Source: an uncultured Oscillibacter sp. (GTDB taxonomy: Bacteria; Bacillota; Clostridia; Oscillospirales; Oscillospiraceae). Taken from it: a stretch of 64,000 nucleotides of DNA. The stretch's first letter is position 1, and each line of letters begins with the position of its first letter. The stretch is taken from assembly GCF_910579365.1 (NCBI RefSeq), contig NZ_CAJTUX010000006.1, positions 1 to 64,000 on the forward strand, given 5' to 3'. Below are positions 8,352-15,843 of this stretch, in pieces. The translations under genes and the position numbers were made by a program. A model generated the notes under the pieces. That model searched no databases, had not been told where the DNA came from, and saw nothing but the letters and a program-made list of their open reading frames with translations.

Positions 8352-8414
8352 CTAAAGCTCTGCTTTAGCCCCTCGCTTACTCGGACTCCCGCTTGCCTGC
8401 GGCGCCTTCGTGTG
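8322..8414 (-). ncRNA. Candidate small RNA (orphan short transcription unit)
   Basis: A near-consensus minus-strand promoter at 8449-8421 would start a transcript near 8414, and an intrinsic terminator at 8351-8322 would end it after roughly 95 nt. Inside is a small hairpin (TAAAGC-AGA-GCTTTA). No ribosome site with a credible reading frame is visible in that span. This is a prediction from promoter and terminator only; I do not recognise an RNA family. The 140 bases beyond the terminator (8182-8321) contain no gene I can support. Confidence 0.45.
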
Positions 8415-8420
8415 TTCATT

Positions 8421-8449
8421 ATAATACTGTTTCCATATCCCCGTGTCAA
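8421..8449 (-). promoter_or_regulatory. Strong minus-strand promoter of the orphan unit
   Basis: TTGACA (8449-8444), exactly 17 bases, TATTAT (8426-8421). It points away from the PLP-enzyme gene at 8480 and has no protein gene in front of it. Confidence 0.7.
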
Positions 8450-8479
8450 CTCCCTGAAACCACACAAAAGGAGAACCCC

Positions 8480-9766
8480 ATGGAGTTAGAAACCATCTAC
8501 GAGACCCTGGGCGTCAGCCGCCGGGTCTATGAATACGGCGAGGCCGTGCTGGCCGCCCTTCGCCCCCGGTTCGAGGCGGTGGACCGCACGGCGGAGTACA
8601 ACCAGGCCAAGGTCCTGACCGCCATGCAGAAAAACCGGGTCAACGCCGCCCACTTCGCCGCCACCACCGGCTACGGCTATGACGACGAGGGCCGGGACAA
8701 TCTGGAGCGGGTCTACGCCGGCGTCTTCCACACGGAGGCCGCCCTGGTCCGGCCCCAGATCACCTGCGGCACCCATGCGCTGGCCGTGGCCCTCTCCGCC
8801 AACCTTCTGCCGGGGGACGAGCTGCTCTCCCCCGTGGGGGCTCCCTACGACACGCTGGAGGAGGTCATCGGCATTCGGGAGAGCAAATGCTCTTTGAAGG
8901 AATACGGCGTCGCCTACCGGCAGGCGGACCTGCTGGCGGACGGCGGTTTTGACTATGACGCCATCCGCTCCCAAATCAGCCCCCGGACCAAGCTCATCAC
9001 CATCCAGCGCTCCAAGGGCTACGCCACCCGGCCCACCTTCTCCGTCGCTCAGATCGGGGAGCTCATCGCCTTCTGCAAGTCTGTGAAGCCGGACGTGAAG
9101 GTCATGGTGGACAACTGTTACGGCGAATTTGTGGAGACCATGGAGCCCTCGGACCTGGGGGCGGACATGGTGGTGGGCAGCCTCATCAAGAACCCCGGCG
9201 GGGGCCTGGCCCCCATCGGCGGATACATCTGCGGCGCCAGGGAGTGTGTGGAGCGCTGCGCCTACCGGCTCTCCGCCCCGGGCCTGGGGCAGGAGGTAGG
9301 GGCCAACCTGGGGCTGATGCCCGCCTTTTATCAGGGGCTGTTTCTGTCGCCCACGGTGGTGGCCGGGGCGCTGAAAGGGGCCATTTTCGCCGCCAACATC
9401 TACGAGCGCCTGGGCTTTGCCTGCGTGCCAAACGCTTCGGAGAACCGGCACGACATCATCCAGGCCGTTACGCTGGGCAGCCGGGAGGCCATGGTGGCCT
9501 TCTGCAAGGGCATCCAGGCCGCCGCTCCGGTGGACAGCTATGTCACGCCGGAGCCCTGGGCCATGCCGGGCTATGAGAGCGAGGTCATCATGGCCGCCGG
9601 GGCCTTCGTCCAGGGCAGCAGCATCGAGCTCTCGGCGGACGGGCCCATCCGCCCGCCTTACGCGGTGTACTTTCAGGGCGGGCTGACTTGGTATCACGCC
9701 AAGCTGGGCATTTTGATGAGCCTGCAAAAGCTGTTGGAGTCGGGGCTTGTCCAGCTGCCGGAGTAA
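8480..9766 (+). CDS. Methionine gamma-lyase-family PLP enzyme
   Basis: 428-residue cystathionine/methionine-lyase-type PLP protein, of the family sometimes labelled aluminium-resistance protein in Firmicutes. It has the family's N-terminal YNQAKVLTAMQ and RVNAAHFAATTGYGYDD, the cofactor phosphate loop CGTHALAVAL, and the PLP lysine in GSLIKNPGGGLAPIGGY. The true substrate is not settled for the family. The start at 8480 follows AAAGGAG. It is monocistronic, with a terminator at 9785. No sulfur-metabolism partner is adjacent. Confidence 0.88.
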   Translation: MELETIYETLGVSRRVYEYGEAVLAALRPRFEAVDRTAEYNQAKVLTAMQKNRVNAAHFAATTGYGYDDEGRDNLERVYAGVFHTEAALVRPQITCGTHALAVALSANLLPGDELLSPVGAPYDTLEEVIGIRESKCSLKEYGVAYRQADLLADGGFDYDAIRSQISPRTKLITIQRSKGYATRPTFSVAQIGELIAFCKSVKPDVKVMVDNCYGEFVETMEPSDLGADMVVGSLIKNPGGGLAPIGGYICGARECVERCAYRLSAPGLGQEVGANLGLMPAFYQGLFLSPTVVAGALKGAIFAANIYERLGFACVPNASENRHDIIQAVTLGSREAMVAFCKGIQAAAPVDSYVTPEPWAMPGYESEVIMAAGAFVQGSSIELSADGPIRPPYAVYFQGGLTWYHAKLGILMSLQKLLESGLVQLPE

Positions 9767-9784
9767 CCCGTCCGGCTTCGGCGT

Positions 9785-9807
9785 CCCGCCTGCGGGCTGT
9801 TTTTTTC
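9785..9807 (+). terminator. Short intrinsic terminator
   Basis: CCCGC-CT-GCGGG stem followed by CTGTTTTTTT, 18 bases after the PLP-enzyme stop. Confidence 0.7.
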
Positions 9808-9837
9808 AGGACACCTAAGAGGAAGGAGCATGGCATC

Positions 9838-10494
9838 TTGAGACTGCAAAGCGCAATTTTTGATATGGACGGCACGCTGCTGGACTCCATGGGCATGTGG
9901 CGCACGCTGGGCAGCGTCCTGGCGAAAAACCACGGCGCGGAGGCCCCGGCGGACCTGGACCGCCAGGTAGCCTCTCTGGGGCTGTGGGAGGGCACCGCCT
10001 ATTGTAAGGAGGTCTGCGGCCTCCCCGGCACGGTGGACGAGCTGGTATCCGAAGTCTGGGGTCAGATCGAGGATTTTTATCAGAACCACGTGGAGCCCAA
10101 GCCCGGTGTGGTGAAGTTCCTCTCTCTTTTGAAAATGGAGGGAGTGTGGATGTACGTGGCCACGGCCACGGACCGCCCCTTGGTGGAGGCGGCGCTCCGT
10201 CACGCGGGGATTGACGGCTATTTCCGGGGAATCATCACCAGCCGGGAAGCGGGGCAGACCAAGCGGGAGGGGCCGGAGATCTATGAGCGGGCCATGCGCC
10301 GCCTCCGGTCCAACAAGAAGGATACCGTGGTGTTTGAAGACGCTCTCCACGCCGTGCAGACCGCCAAGGCGGCGGGCTTCCGGGTGGCGGCGGTGTACGA
10401 CCCCTCGGAGCCGGAACAGGAGGAACTGCGGCGCCTGGCGGATTATTATATCACGTCTTACGAAGAGATGTTTGAGACAACGGACTTCTTTTAA
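9838..10494 (+). CDS. HAD-superfamily phosphatase, phosphoglucomutase-like
   Basis: 218-residue haloacid-dehalogenase hydrolase with motif I FDMDGTLLDSMGMW at residues 8-21, a helical cap, motif II TATDRP, motif III lysine and acid motif KDTVVFEDALHAVQTAKAAG. The DMDGT nucleophile and cap layout resemble beta-phosphoglucomutase and sugar-phosphate phosphatases; the substrate cannot be read from sequence. The start is TTG at 9838, with GGAAGGAG about 9 bases upstream; the tempting ATG at 9830 is out of frame. Confidence 0.82.
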   Translation: MRLQSAIFDMDGTLLDSMGMWRTLGSVLAKNHGAEAPADLDRQVASLGLWEGTAYCKEVCGLPGTVDELVSEVWGQIEDFYQNHVEPKPGVVKFLSLLKMEGVWMYVATATDRPLVEAALRHAGIDGYFRGIITSREAGQTKREGPEIYERAMRRLRSNKKDTVVFEDALHAVQTAKAAGFRVAAVYDPSEPEQEELRRLADYYITSYEEMFETTDFF

Positions 10495-10596
10495 TCAAGC
10501 GGCGCGCCCAGCTCCCGGCTGGCGGCGGATATCTATACCCGTGTCCGCGAGGACGTCATCTCTGGGGCAGCCAGGCTCATGGAGAAGGGCTTTTGA
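10495..10596 (+). pseudogene. Possible gene remnant in frame after the HAD stop
   Basis: Directly after the HAD stop codon the same frame stays open for 33 codons to TGA at 10594, reading like the C-terminus of a real protein (ADIYTRVREDVISGAARLM), with host-like GC-rich third positions. There is no start or ribosome site of its own. It may be the tail of a lost gene or a chance open stretch. I do not recognise the family. Confidence 0.3.
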
Positions 10597-10654
10597 TCGT
10601 TTTTACAGGCTTCATTAAGACCGCGCAGGGACGCGCGAGGATGAGGCGGAGAAA

Positions 10655-10712
10655 ACAAGACCAAACCCCTTGGTATGACAGGCTTTCACCTGATACCAAG
10701 GGGCTTGCCTTT
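10655..10712. terminator. Terminator following tRNA-Ser (bidirectional)
   Basis: Long imperfect stem: CCCCTTGGTAT at 10666-10676 pairs with ATACCAAGGGG at 10693-10703, with an inner CAGG/CCTG stem and a T-rich tail on both strands. It terminates the tRNA on the minus strand. Confidence 0.8.
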
Positions 10713-10804
10713 TGGCGGAGAAGGAGGGATTCGAACCCTCGAGACCCTTTAGGGGCCTACATGATTTCCAATCATGCGCCCTCGACCAACTAGGCGACTT
10801 CTCC
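10713..10804 (-). tRNA. tRNA-Ser (anticodon GGA)
   Basis: A 92-nt class II tRNA read on the minus strand, with CCA encoded. The acceptor stem GGAGAAG pairs with CTTCTCC. The anticodon stem CATGA/TCATG encloses loop TTGGAAA with anticodon GGA (codons UCC/UCU). The long variable arm after the anticodon stem is the serine hallmark, and the T-arm GGTTCGAATCC is intact. Confidence 0.95.
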
Positions 10805-10863
10805 ATCGTTGCCGATTGCTCCACCGATGCAATTGTGACGTCCTCCAAAGAAGAACAGTAGTT

Positions 10864-10891
10864 ATTATACCAGAGCTTTTGCCAAAGTCAA
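10864..10891 (-). promoter_or_regulatory. Promoter for tRNA-Ser
   Basis: Minus strand TTGACT (10891-10886), 16-base spacer ending in TGG (extended -10), TATAAT (10869-10864). Confidence 0.85.
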
Positions 10892-11160
10892 GCCCTTTTT
10901 CAAATTTTCTCTGGAAGGGAAGCATTTCCCTCTCCTCTCCGAAACATCCGCCCACTCCGAACCGCCCCCAGGGCCGCTGGCGGCGGCGGTTTCCTGGCGG
11001 GGAGAGGATACCCGGCGCTTTTTCCGCGCGTCGAAGTTCCTACGTCATTCGGCATGACAAAAATATTAAGAATTTTTTACAATTTCGGCCCCGCCAATCT
11101 GAGCCTTTTTTGAGGAGACGACAAAAATGCGGATTGCGCTTAAAACTTATTTAATAAAAA
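10892..11160. other. Intergenic region with no gene seen
   Basis: About 270 bases between the tRNA promoter and the HPr-like promoter. It begins GC-rich with small inverted repeats and becomes AT-rich near 11060-11160. No supported gene, tRNA or terminator is visible. Confidence 0.5.
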
Positions 11161-11189
11161 TTGGCAAGGGACAAGAAGCATGGTATACT
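11161..11189 (+). promoter_or_regulatory. Promoter for the HPr-like gene
   Basis: TTGGCA (11161-11166), 17-base spacer, TATACT (11184-11189), 36 bases before the ATG. Confidence 0.8.
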
Positions 11190-11224
11190 AATTTTCAACT
11201 ATCTCATGGAAACGGAGTGGGCAC

Positions 11225-11470
11225 ATGAAACGCACAGTTGAAGTTCGAATCCCGGAAAACCTTCTGGACCGCACCGCCACCAGCTTCATCAAGGCGGCCA
11301 GCGGCTATTCCTGTTACATCTCCATCACACGGGGAGAGCACAGCGTCAACGCGAAGAGCTTTCTGGGCTTCCTCTCTCTGATGCAGGACGGCGGGCCGGT
11401 GGAACTCAGCGCCGAGGGGAGCGACGCCGAGGAGGCCCTGACGGCCCTGGCGGAAATTTTGAGCGTGTGA
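11225..11470 (+). CDS. HPr/Crh-like protein lacking the catalytic histidine
   Basis: 81-residue HPr-fold protein. The normal phosphotransfer motif GLHARPA aligns to NLLDRTA at residues 12-18, so the phosphorylatable histidine is Leu14, while the neighbouring arginine (Arg16) is kept. The regulatory-serine region is intact: NAKSFLGFLSL with Ser45 at the HPr Ser46 position. The rest (ELSAEGSDAEEALTALAEIL) is typical HPr. By analogy with Bacillus Crh, such a protein cannot pass phosphate in sugar uptake but could serve as a serine-phosphorylated CcpA partner. HPr kinase and CcpA are not in this window. It is monocistronic, with its own promoter and terminator. Confidence 0.85.
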   Translation: MKRTVEVRIPENLLDRTATSFIKAASGYSCYISITRGEHSVNAKSFLGFLSLMQDGGPVELSAEGSDAEEALTALAEILSV

Positions 11471-11481
11471 GACATAGAAGA

Positions 11482-11510
11482 AAAGGGACTGCCTTCCGGC
11501 AGTCCCTTTC
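11482..11510. terminator. Bidirectional terminator
   Basis: Stem AAAGGGACTGCC / GGCAGTCCCTTT separates the HPr-like gene from the convergent S-layer gene; A- and T-runs flank it on both strands. Confidence 0.8.
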
Positions 11511-11524
11511 GCGTTTCCCTCAGT

Positions 11525-13699
11525 TCACATTCCCCGCTCCAGCACCCGGCAGAGCATGGAGGCCGCCTCTCCCCGAGTGGCGGACCGGGTGCCGGCGTAA
11601 CTGCCGGAAACCATGCCCAGGGCCTGGGCCAGGGCGGCGTAGCCCAGCTCCTCCGCCGGAATGGCGTCCTTGTCGGCGTACGCGCAGGTAAAGACGCCCC
11701 GCAGCCGGGCGGCGGGACCGTAGCCCGCGGCGTCCAGCAGCATCCGCACCACGTCCGCCCGGGTGAGGACGGCTTCGTCGTCCCGCTCCGCCGGACGGAG
11801 GAGCCCCAAGCGGTAGGACTCGTAATAGGCGCTCTCCCGGTTTTCCTTCTCCACGGCCTCCGGGTCCAGGGCCCCGCCCCGGAGGCTGGAGACCAGACAC
11901 ACCAGCTCCCACTGGGTAATGGTCTTGCCGGGGCGGAACTTGTCCGTCCGATACCCCACGCCGTACTCCGCCAGCTTCTCGATGTCGGCCTGCTCGCCGC
12001 TTCCCGCCAGGTCCGTATAGCAAAGAGGCTCCCGGACGCTGCCGCTCTCCGTCCGGACGGGGGCGCCGCTCTTGGCGTCCACGCCCTCATAGCTCTCCTG
12101 CCGCTCCAGACCATAGGTCAGGCGGAGGGCGTAGTAGTATTCCATACCCTGCTCCAGCAGCTTCGCCTGGGCCGGATCGGCCTTGTCCAGTTTCTGGGGC
12201 ACGTTCCGATAGGCCAGCGCCGTCTCATAGGTCCCCGCCCAGGCGGAGAGAGCCGTCTCCATGGACACCAGCCCCCGGGCCTCGTCAAAGACCATGTCCT
12301 CGTCCCAGGAGAAGGAGAGGGCGTAGACGGAGCCGTCCGACGTGTCGACGCTGAGGGACACGGCGTTGGACGGGAAGGGCAGGCCGTTGACCTTCCGGGC
12401 GAAGGTGAACGGCCAGTCCGGCCTGCTGGCTTCCCGAAGGGGCTGGACGCCGCTGTCCTGCCGGTAAAGCGTCACGTCCCACTCCGGGCGGAAGGCTTTC
12501 AGGAAGGCCTCCGCCTTTTGCAGGGCCTCCTCCTCCGTAAGCGTCCGCTCCCGGCCCCAGGGGGCGGAGGACCAGACGGACTCCACCGCCCCGGTCTTGG
12601 CGTCCACGGTGATGTTCCGGCTCAGGCGCTCGCCATCGTCCGTCCGGGCGTAGCGCAGGGTGCAGGTGACCCGGCCCGCGTCTCCGTCCTTTTCGGGAAC
12701 GCTCGCATAGGACGCGCCGGTAAGGGCGTATCCCCGGAGGCCGTAGGCGCTCTCTGTCCGGACGGCCTTGTCCAGCTCTTCCTGGGAGAGGACCCCCTCC
12801 ATCTGGCGGACGCCCTCCTGCTCCGCCCGGGTAAGGCCTCCCTCGTCGGCAGCCATCTCGGACTTGGCCGTGGGCGCGGCGTTGTCCCCCCCTCCGGCGG
12901 TCCGGGCATAGCCCTGGTCCATCTTCGCCTCCAGCTCCGTCAGGTCCAGAAGCTCCCCGGTCTTCGCGTCTGTCAGGAAGGTATGCGCGCCCTGTTCCGG
13001 CACGTAGCGGAGGACCGCCCGGGCATCGCCGGGCTTTTCCAGAACGTACTCCAGCCGGAGCTTCAGGGTCTCCTCCAGGTCCTCCCGGGCCTGGGCGGCG
13101 TTCGCCGCAGCCTCGGCGGAGGGCACGCCGCCTATGCCGGAGCCCTCGGGCACGTCCCGGTCAAAGTGCTTCACCACGCCGTTCTCCACCTGGATCGAGT
13201 AATGGAGCGGGGAGGGCAGGCCATTCAGGAAGATGGTCCCGGACCACCGGCTTCCGGTGGAGCTTTGCAGAGAGAGGCCGCCCTCCGTGTCCTTCAGCTC
13301 CACGGTTTCCCCCTGTCGGAGCACCCGGGCCAGGAAATCCTCTGCGGCGGTCCGGTCCGCCGCCCCCGCTTTTTCGGGGAAGGCGGGGAAGGAGCGGCCG
13401 CTGTCGGGGGTGGGATCGTACTCCCAGCGGTAGAGGCTGACAAGGGTTCCGTCCTCCAGCGCGCCGGCGGAGAGGGAACGGCGCTCTCCCTCCCAGCTCA
13501 GGTCCCACAGGGGGGTCAGCCCCTCCGACAGGCCCCCTCGGAAGGTCTCGTAATCGTCCGTGTTTAGATTCAGCGCCGTTTTCACCGCCTGGGTGACCTT
13601 GGCCAGACGGGCGTCCTGGGATTCCTCCGCCGCCGCGGCGGGCAGGGCCAGCGCCGCCAGCAGAGCGGCGGCCAGCGTCAGGGAAAGCAGTCGTTTCAT
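11525..13699 (-). CDS. Secreted YcdB/PepSY-like protein with C-terminal S-layer-homology region
   Basis: 724-residue exported protein. Residues 1-24 form a signal peptide (MKRLLSLTLAAALLAALALP then AAAA). The body has two repeats of a YcdB/PepSY-like unit: a helix such as EEEALQKAEAFLKAFRPEW followed by a strand-rich part ending FTFARKVNGLPFPSNAVSLS or SGTIFLNGLPSPLHYSIQ. The C-terminal 200 residues look like SLH repeats (YGVGYRTDKFRPGKTITQWE and a final LGYAALAQALGMVSG). It probably sits at the cell wall. I chose ATG 13699, preceded by GGAGGG, over an upstream in-frame ATG at 13714 that would precede the signal peptide awkwardly. Confidence 0.8.
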   Translation of the reverse strand: MKRLLSLTLAAALLAALALPAAAAEESQDARLAKVTQAVKTALNLNTDDYETFRGGLSEGLTPLWDLSWEGERRSLSAGALEDGTLVSLYRWEYDPTPDSGRSFPAFPEKAGAADRTAAEDFLARVLRQGETVELKDTEGGLSLQSSTGSRWSGTIFLNGLPSPLHYSIQVENGVVKHFDRDVPEGSGIGGVPSAEAAANAAQAREDLEETLKLRLEYVLEKPGDARAVLRYVPEQGAHTFLTDAKTGELLDLTELEAKMDQGYARTAGGGDNAAPTAKSEMAADEGGLTRAEQEGVRQMEGVLSQEELDKAVRTESAYGLRGYALTGASYASVPEKDGDAGRVTCTLRYARTDDGERLSRNITVDAKTGAVESVWSSAPWGRERTLTEEEALQKAEAFLKAFRPEWDVTLYRQDSGVQPLREASRPDWPFTFARKVNGLPFPSNAVSLSVDTSDGSVYALSFSWDEDMVFDEARGLVSMETALSAWAGTYETALAYRNVPQKLDKADPAQAKLLEQGMEYYYALRLTYGLERQESYEGVDAKSGAPVRTESGSVREPLCYTDLAGSGEQADIEKLAEYGVGYRTDKFRPGKTITQWELVCLVSSLRGGALDPEAVEKENRESAYYESYRLGLLRPAERDDEAVLTRADVVRMLLDAAGYGPAARLRGVFTCAYADKDAIPAEELGYAALAQALGMVSGSYAGTRSATRGEAASMLCRVLERGM

Positions 13700-13814
13700 A
13701 AATCGTCCCTCCAAATCGCGTGTTGTCTGTTTAGACGGCGGGGGCTGGGAAAATGTTCCCGCCTCCGGCCAATATCATGAGGCTGGCGGAGCCGCGGGGC
13801 TTTTCTGCCGGCGG

Positions 13815-13836
13815 AATACCCCGTAGGGGCGGTTCA
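13815..13836 (+). repeat. Half copy of a GTAGGGGCGG repeat
   Basis: The block ATACCCCGTAGGGGCGG matches the left arm of the palindromic repeats at 21126 and 48738, but its right arm is degenerate. Confidence 0.35.
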
Positions 13837-13857
13837 TGACATTGCACCCCGGGCAAA

Positions 13858-14433
13858 TCATTTCAGCTCATCCAGCGTCAGGGAAAAGCTCTCCAGAAAG
13901 GTCTCCAGGAAATAGCGCACCTCCGGGAGGCCGAAGTCCTCCAGGGCCCGGCGGGTCTGGGCGGCGGCCTCCCGAAACTCCGCGTTGCCCGCTTTCAGCT
14001 CCTCCACGCATTTAATGTAGGCGGAGAGCTTGTCCGCCGCCTTCACCAGCCGCTCCACCTCCGGGTCCACATCGGTGAGGATGGGGGCGTAGGCCCCCTG
14101 GAGCTCCGGGGGCAGCATGGCCAGCAGCTTTTGTGCCGCCACCGCCTCCACGTCCTTATAGGCGCTGCGGATGGCGGGGTTGCCGTACTTGATGGGGGTG
14201 GGCATGTCGCCGGTGAGAATTTCGCTGGCGTCGTGGTACAGCGCTGCCGCGGCCACCAGACCCGGGTCCGCGCCGCCGCCGAACTTCTCCCGGCGGATCA
14301 CCGCCAGGGCGTGGGCCAGGACGGCGGCCTGATGGCTGTGCTCCTGGACGTTTTCCGGGGCGGTGTTGCGCATCAGCGCCCAGCGCTGGATGAACCGCAT
14401 CCGGGAGATGTAGGCAAAAAAGTGACTTCTCAT
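13858..14433 (-). CDS. YfbR-like 5'-deoxynucleotidase (HD domain)
   Basis: 191-residue HD-superfamily phosphohydrolase. Metal-binding residues are visible in NVQEHSHQAAVLAHAL and in ALYHDASEILTGDMPTPIKYG, the latter being the YfbR signature; YfbR enzymes dephosphorylate deoxynucleoside 5'-monophosphates. The helical C-terminus (VKAADKLSAYIKCVEELKAG) also fits. It starts 4 bases after mtaB ends, with GGAG upstream, so it is co-transcribed with the tRNA-modifying gene. Confidence 0.88.
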   Translation of the reverse strand: MRSHFFAYISRMRFIQRWALMRNTAPENVQEHSHQAAVLAHALAVIRREKFGGGADPGLVAAAALYHDASEILTGDMPTPIKYGNPAIRSAYKDVEAVAAQKLLAMLPPELQGAYAPILTDVDPEVERLVKAADKLSAYIKCVEELKAGNAEFREAAAQTRRALEDFGLPEVRYFLETFLESFSLTLDELK

Positions 14434-14437
14434 CGTC

Positions 14438-15727
14438 TCACTCCTCCATCCGGCCAAACAGAATCTCTCCGTCCGTGCCGGTGATCCGCACGGGGCGGAC
14501 CGCATTGTGCAGCGCCTCGCCTTCCACCTGCACCTCCGCGTAATTGGGGGCGTGGCCCAGGAAGAGGCCGTCTCCGGCGGGCTGCTCAAACAGCACCTCA
14601 TACCGCTGGCCCACGCAGCCCTCCAGATAGGTCCGGCACATTTCCTTGGCCGCTTCCGCCGCCCGGCGGGCCCGCTCCGCCTTGACGGCCTTGGGCACCT
14701 GCCGCATCTCCGCCGCAGGAGTGCCGGGGCGGACAGAGTAGGGGAAGATGTGCATCCGGGCGAAACCGCACCGCCGGATGAAGGCCAAGGTGGCCTCGAA
14801 CTCCCCGTCCGTCTCCTCCGGGAAGCCGGCAATCAGGTCCGTGGTGACGGCGGGACGGCGGAAATGGCGGTTCAGCAGCTCCACGGACTGGAGATACCGG
14901 GCGGTGTCGTACTTCCGGCGCATCCGCTTCAAGGTCGCGTCGCACCCGCTCTGGAGGGAGAGGTGAAACTGGGGGCACAGGTCCGGCAGAAGGGCGGCCC
15001 GGCGGCAGAACTCCTCCGTAATGGTCCGGGGCTCCAGACTGCCCAGGCGGAGGCGCACGCCGGGAGCCGCAGCGCTGACGGCCTCCAGCAGGTCAATCAG
15101 GGTCAGCCCCTGGTGGAGGTCCTGGCCCCAGGAGGAGATTTCGATGCCGGTGAGGACGATCTCCCGGTATCCCGCCGCCCGCAGCTCCGCCGCCTGGACC
15201 GCCGCCTCCCCCATGTGCAGGGACCGCACGGGACCCCGAGCATAGGGGATGATGCAGTAGGAGCAGAAGTTGGCGCAGCCGTCCTCCACCTTCAAAAGGG
15301 CCCGGGTCCGGCCCTCCAGCCCACCGGCGGGCAGCCACTCGAAGCCGCGCCGGACCAGGGCACAGTCCATGGACTCCAGGGGCCTTTTCTCCGCCGCCGC
15401 CCGCTCCAGCAGGTGGAGAAAGCCCATCCGGTCCCCGGAGCCGGAAAGCACGTCGGCCCCCAGGGTCCGGGCGTCCTCCGGGTGGGTCTGGGACCAGCAG
15501 CCGCACACGGCCACCAGGGCCTCGGGATGCTCCCGGCGGATCCGGTGAATCATCTGGCGGGACTTCTGGTCGCTGGCGGCGGTGACGGAGCAGGTGTTGA
15601 CGACATAGACGTCTGCTTCCCGGCCGAAGGGGACGGTCTCGTGCCCCCTGGCCCGAAGCTCCTGCTCCATGGCCTGGGTCTCGTATTGGTTCACCTTGCA
15701 GCCGAGGGTGTAGATGGCGACTTTCAT
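14438..15727 (-). CDS. mtaB: tRNA t6A37 methylthiotransferase MtaB
   Basis: 429-residue radical SAM methylthiotransferase that converts t6A37 to ms2t6A37 in ANN-decoding tRNAs. An N-terminal UPF0004 domain carries three cluster cysteines (TLGCKVNQYE, NTCSVT, CGCWSQ), and the radical SAM CxxxCxxC is CANFCSYC near residue 150. Downstream features include TGIEISSWGQDL and LQSGCDATLKRMRRKY. The GCKVNQYE N-terminus distinguishes MtaB from MiaB, which is present separately at 43013-44425. It shares a divergent intergenic region with the cysteine desulfurase operon. Confidence 0.95.
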   Translation of the reverse strand: MKVAIYTLGCKVNQYETQAMEQELRARGHETVPFGREADVYVVNTCSVTAASDQKSRQMIHRIRREHPEALVAVCGCWSQTHPEDARTLGADVLSGSGDRMGFLHLLERAAAEKRPLESMDCALVRRGFEWLPAGGLEGRTRALLKVEDGCANFCSYCIIPYARGPVRSLHMGEAAVQAAELRAAGYREIVLTGIEISSWGQDLHQGLTLIDLLEAVSAAAPGVRLRLGSLEPRTITEEFCRRAALLPDLCPQFHLSLQSGCDATLKRMRRKYDTARYLQSVELLNRHFRRPAVTTDLIAGFPEETDGEFEATLAFIRRCGFARMHIFPYSVRPGTPAAEMRQVPKAVKAERARRAAEAAKEMCRTYLEGCVGQRYEVLFEQPAGDGLFLGHAPNYAEVQVEGEALHNAVRPVRITGTDGEILFGRMEE

Positions 15728-15744
15728 AGATGCTCAGATTCTCC

Positions 15745-15773
15745 TTGCGCTTTGCGAAATTAGCCTTTATAAT
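15745..15773 (+). promoter_or_regulatory. Promoter for the cysteine desulfurase operon
   Basis: TTGCGC (15745-15750), 17-base spacer, TATAAT (15768-15773). Confidence 0.8.
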
Positions 15774-15843
15774 GGCCTGGTATGCCCCATTATACCGGAT
15801 ACACCCCCTTCAGGGCAAGACCCGGCGAAAGGAGTTTTTGAGC

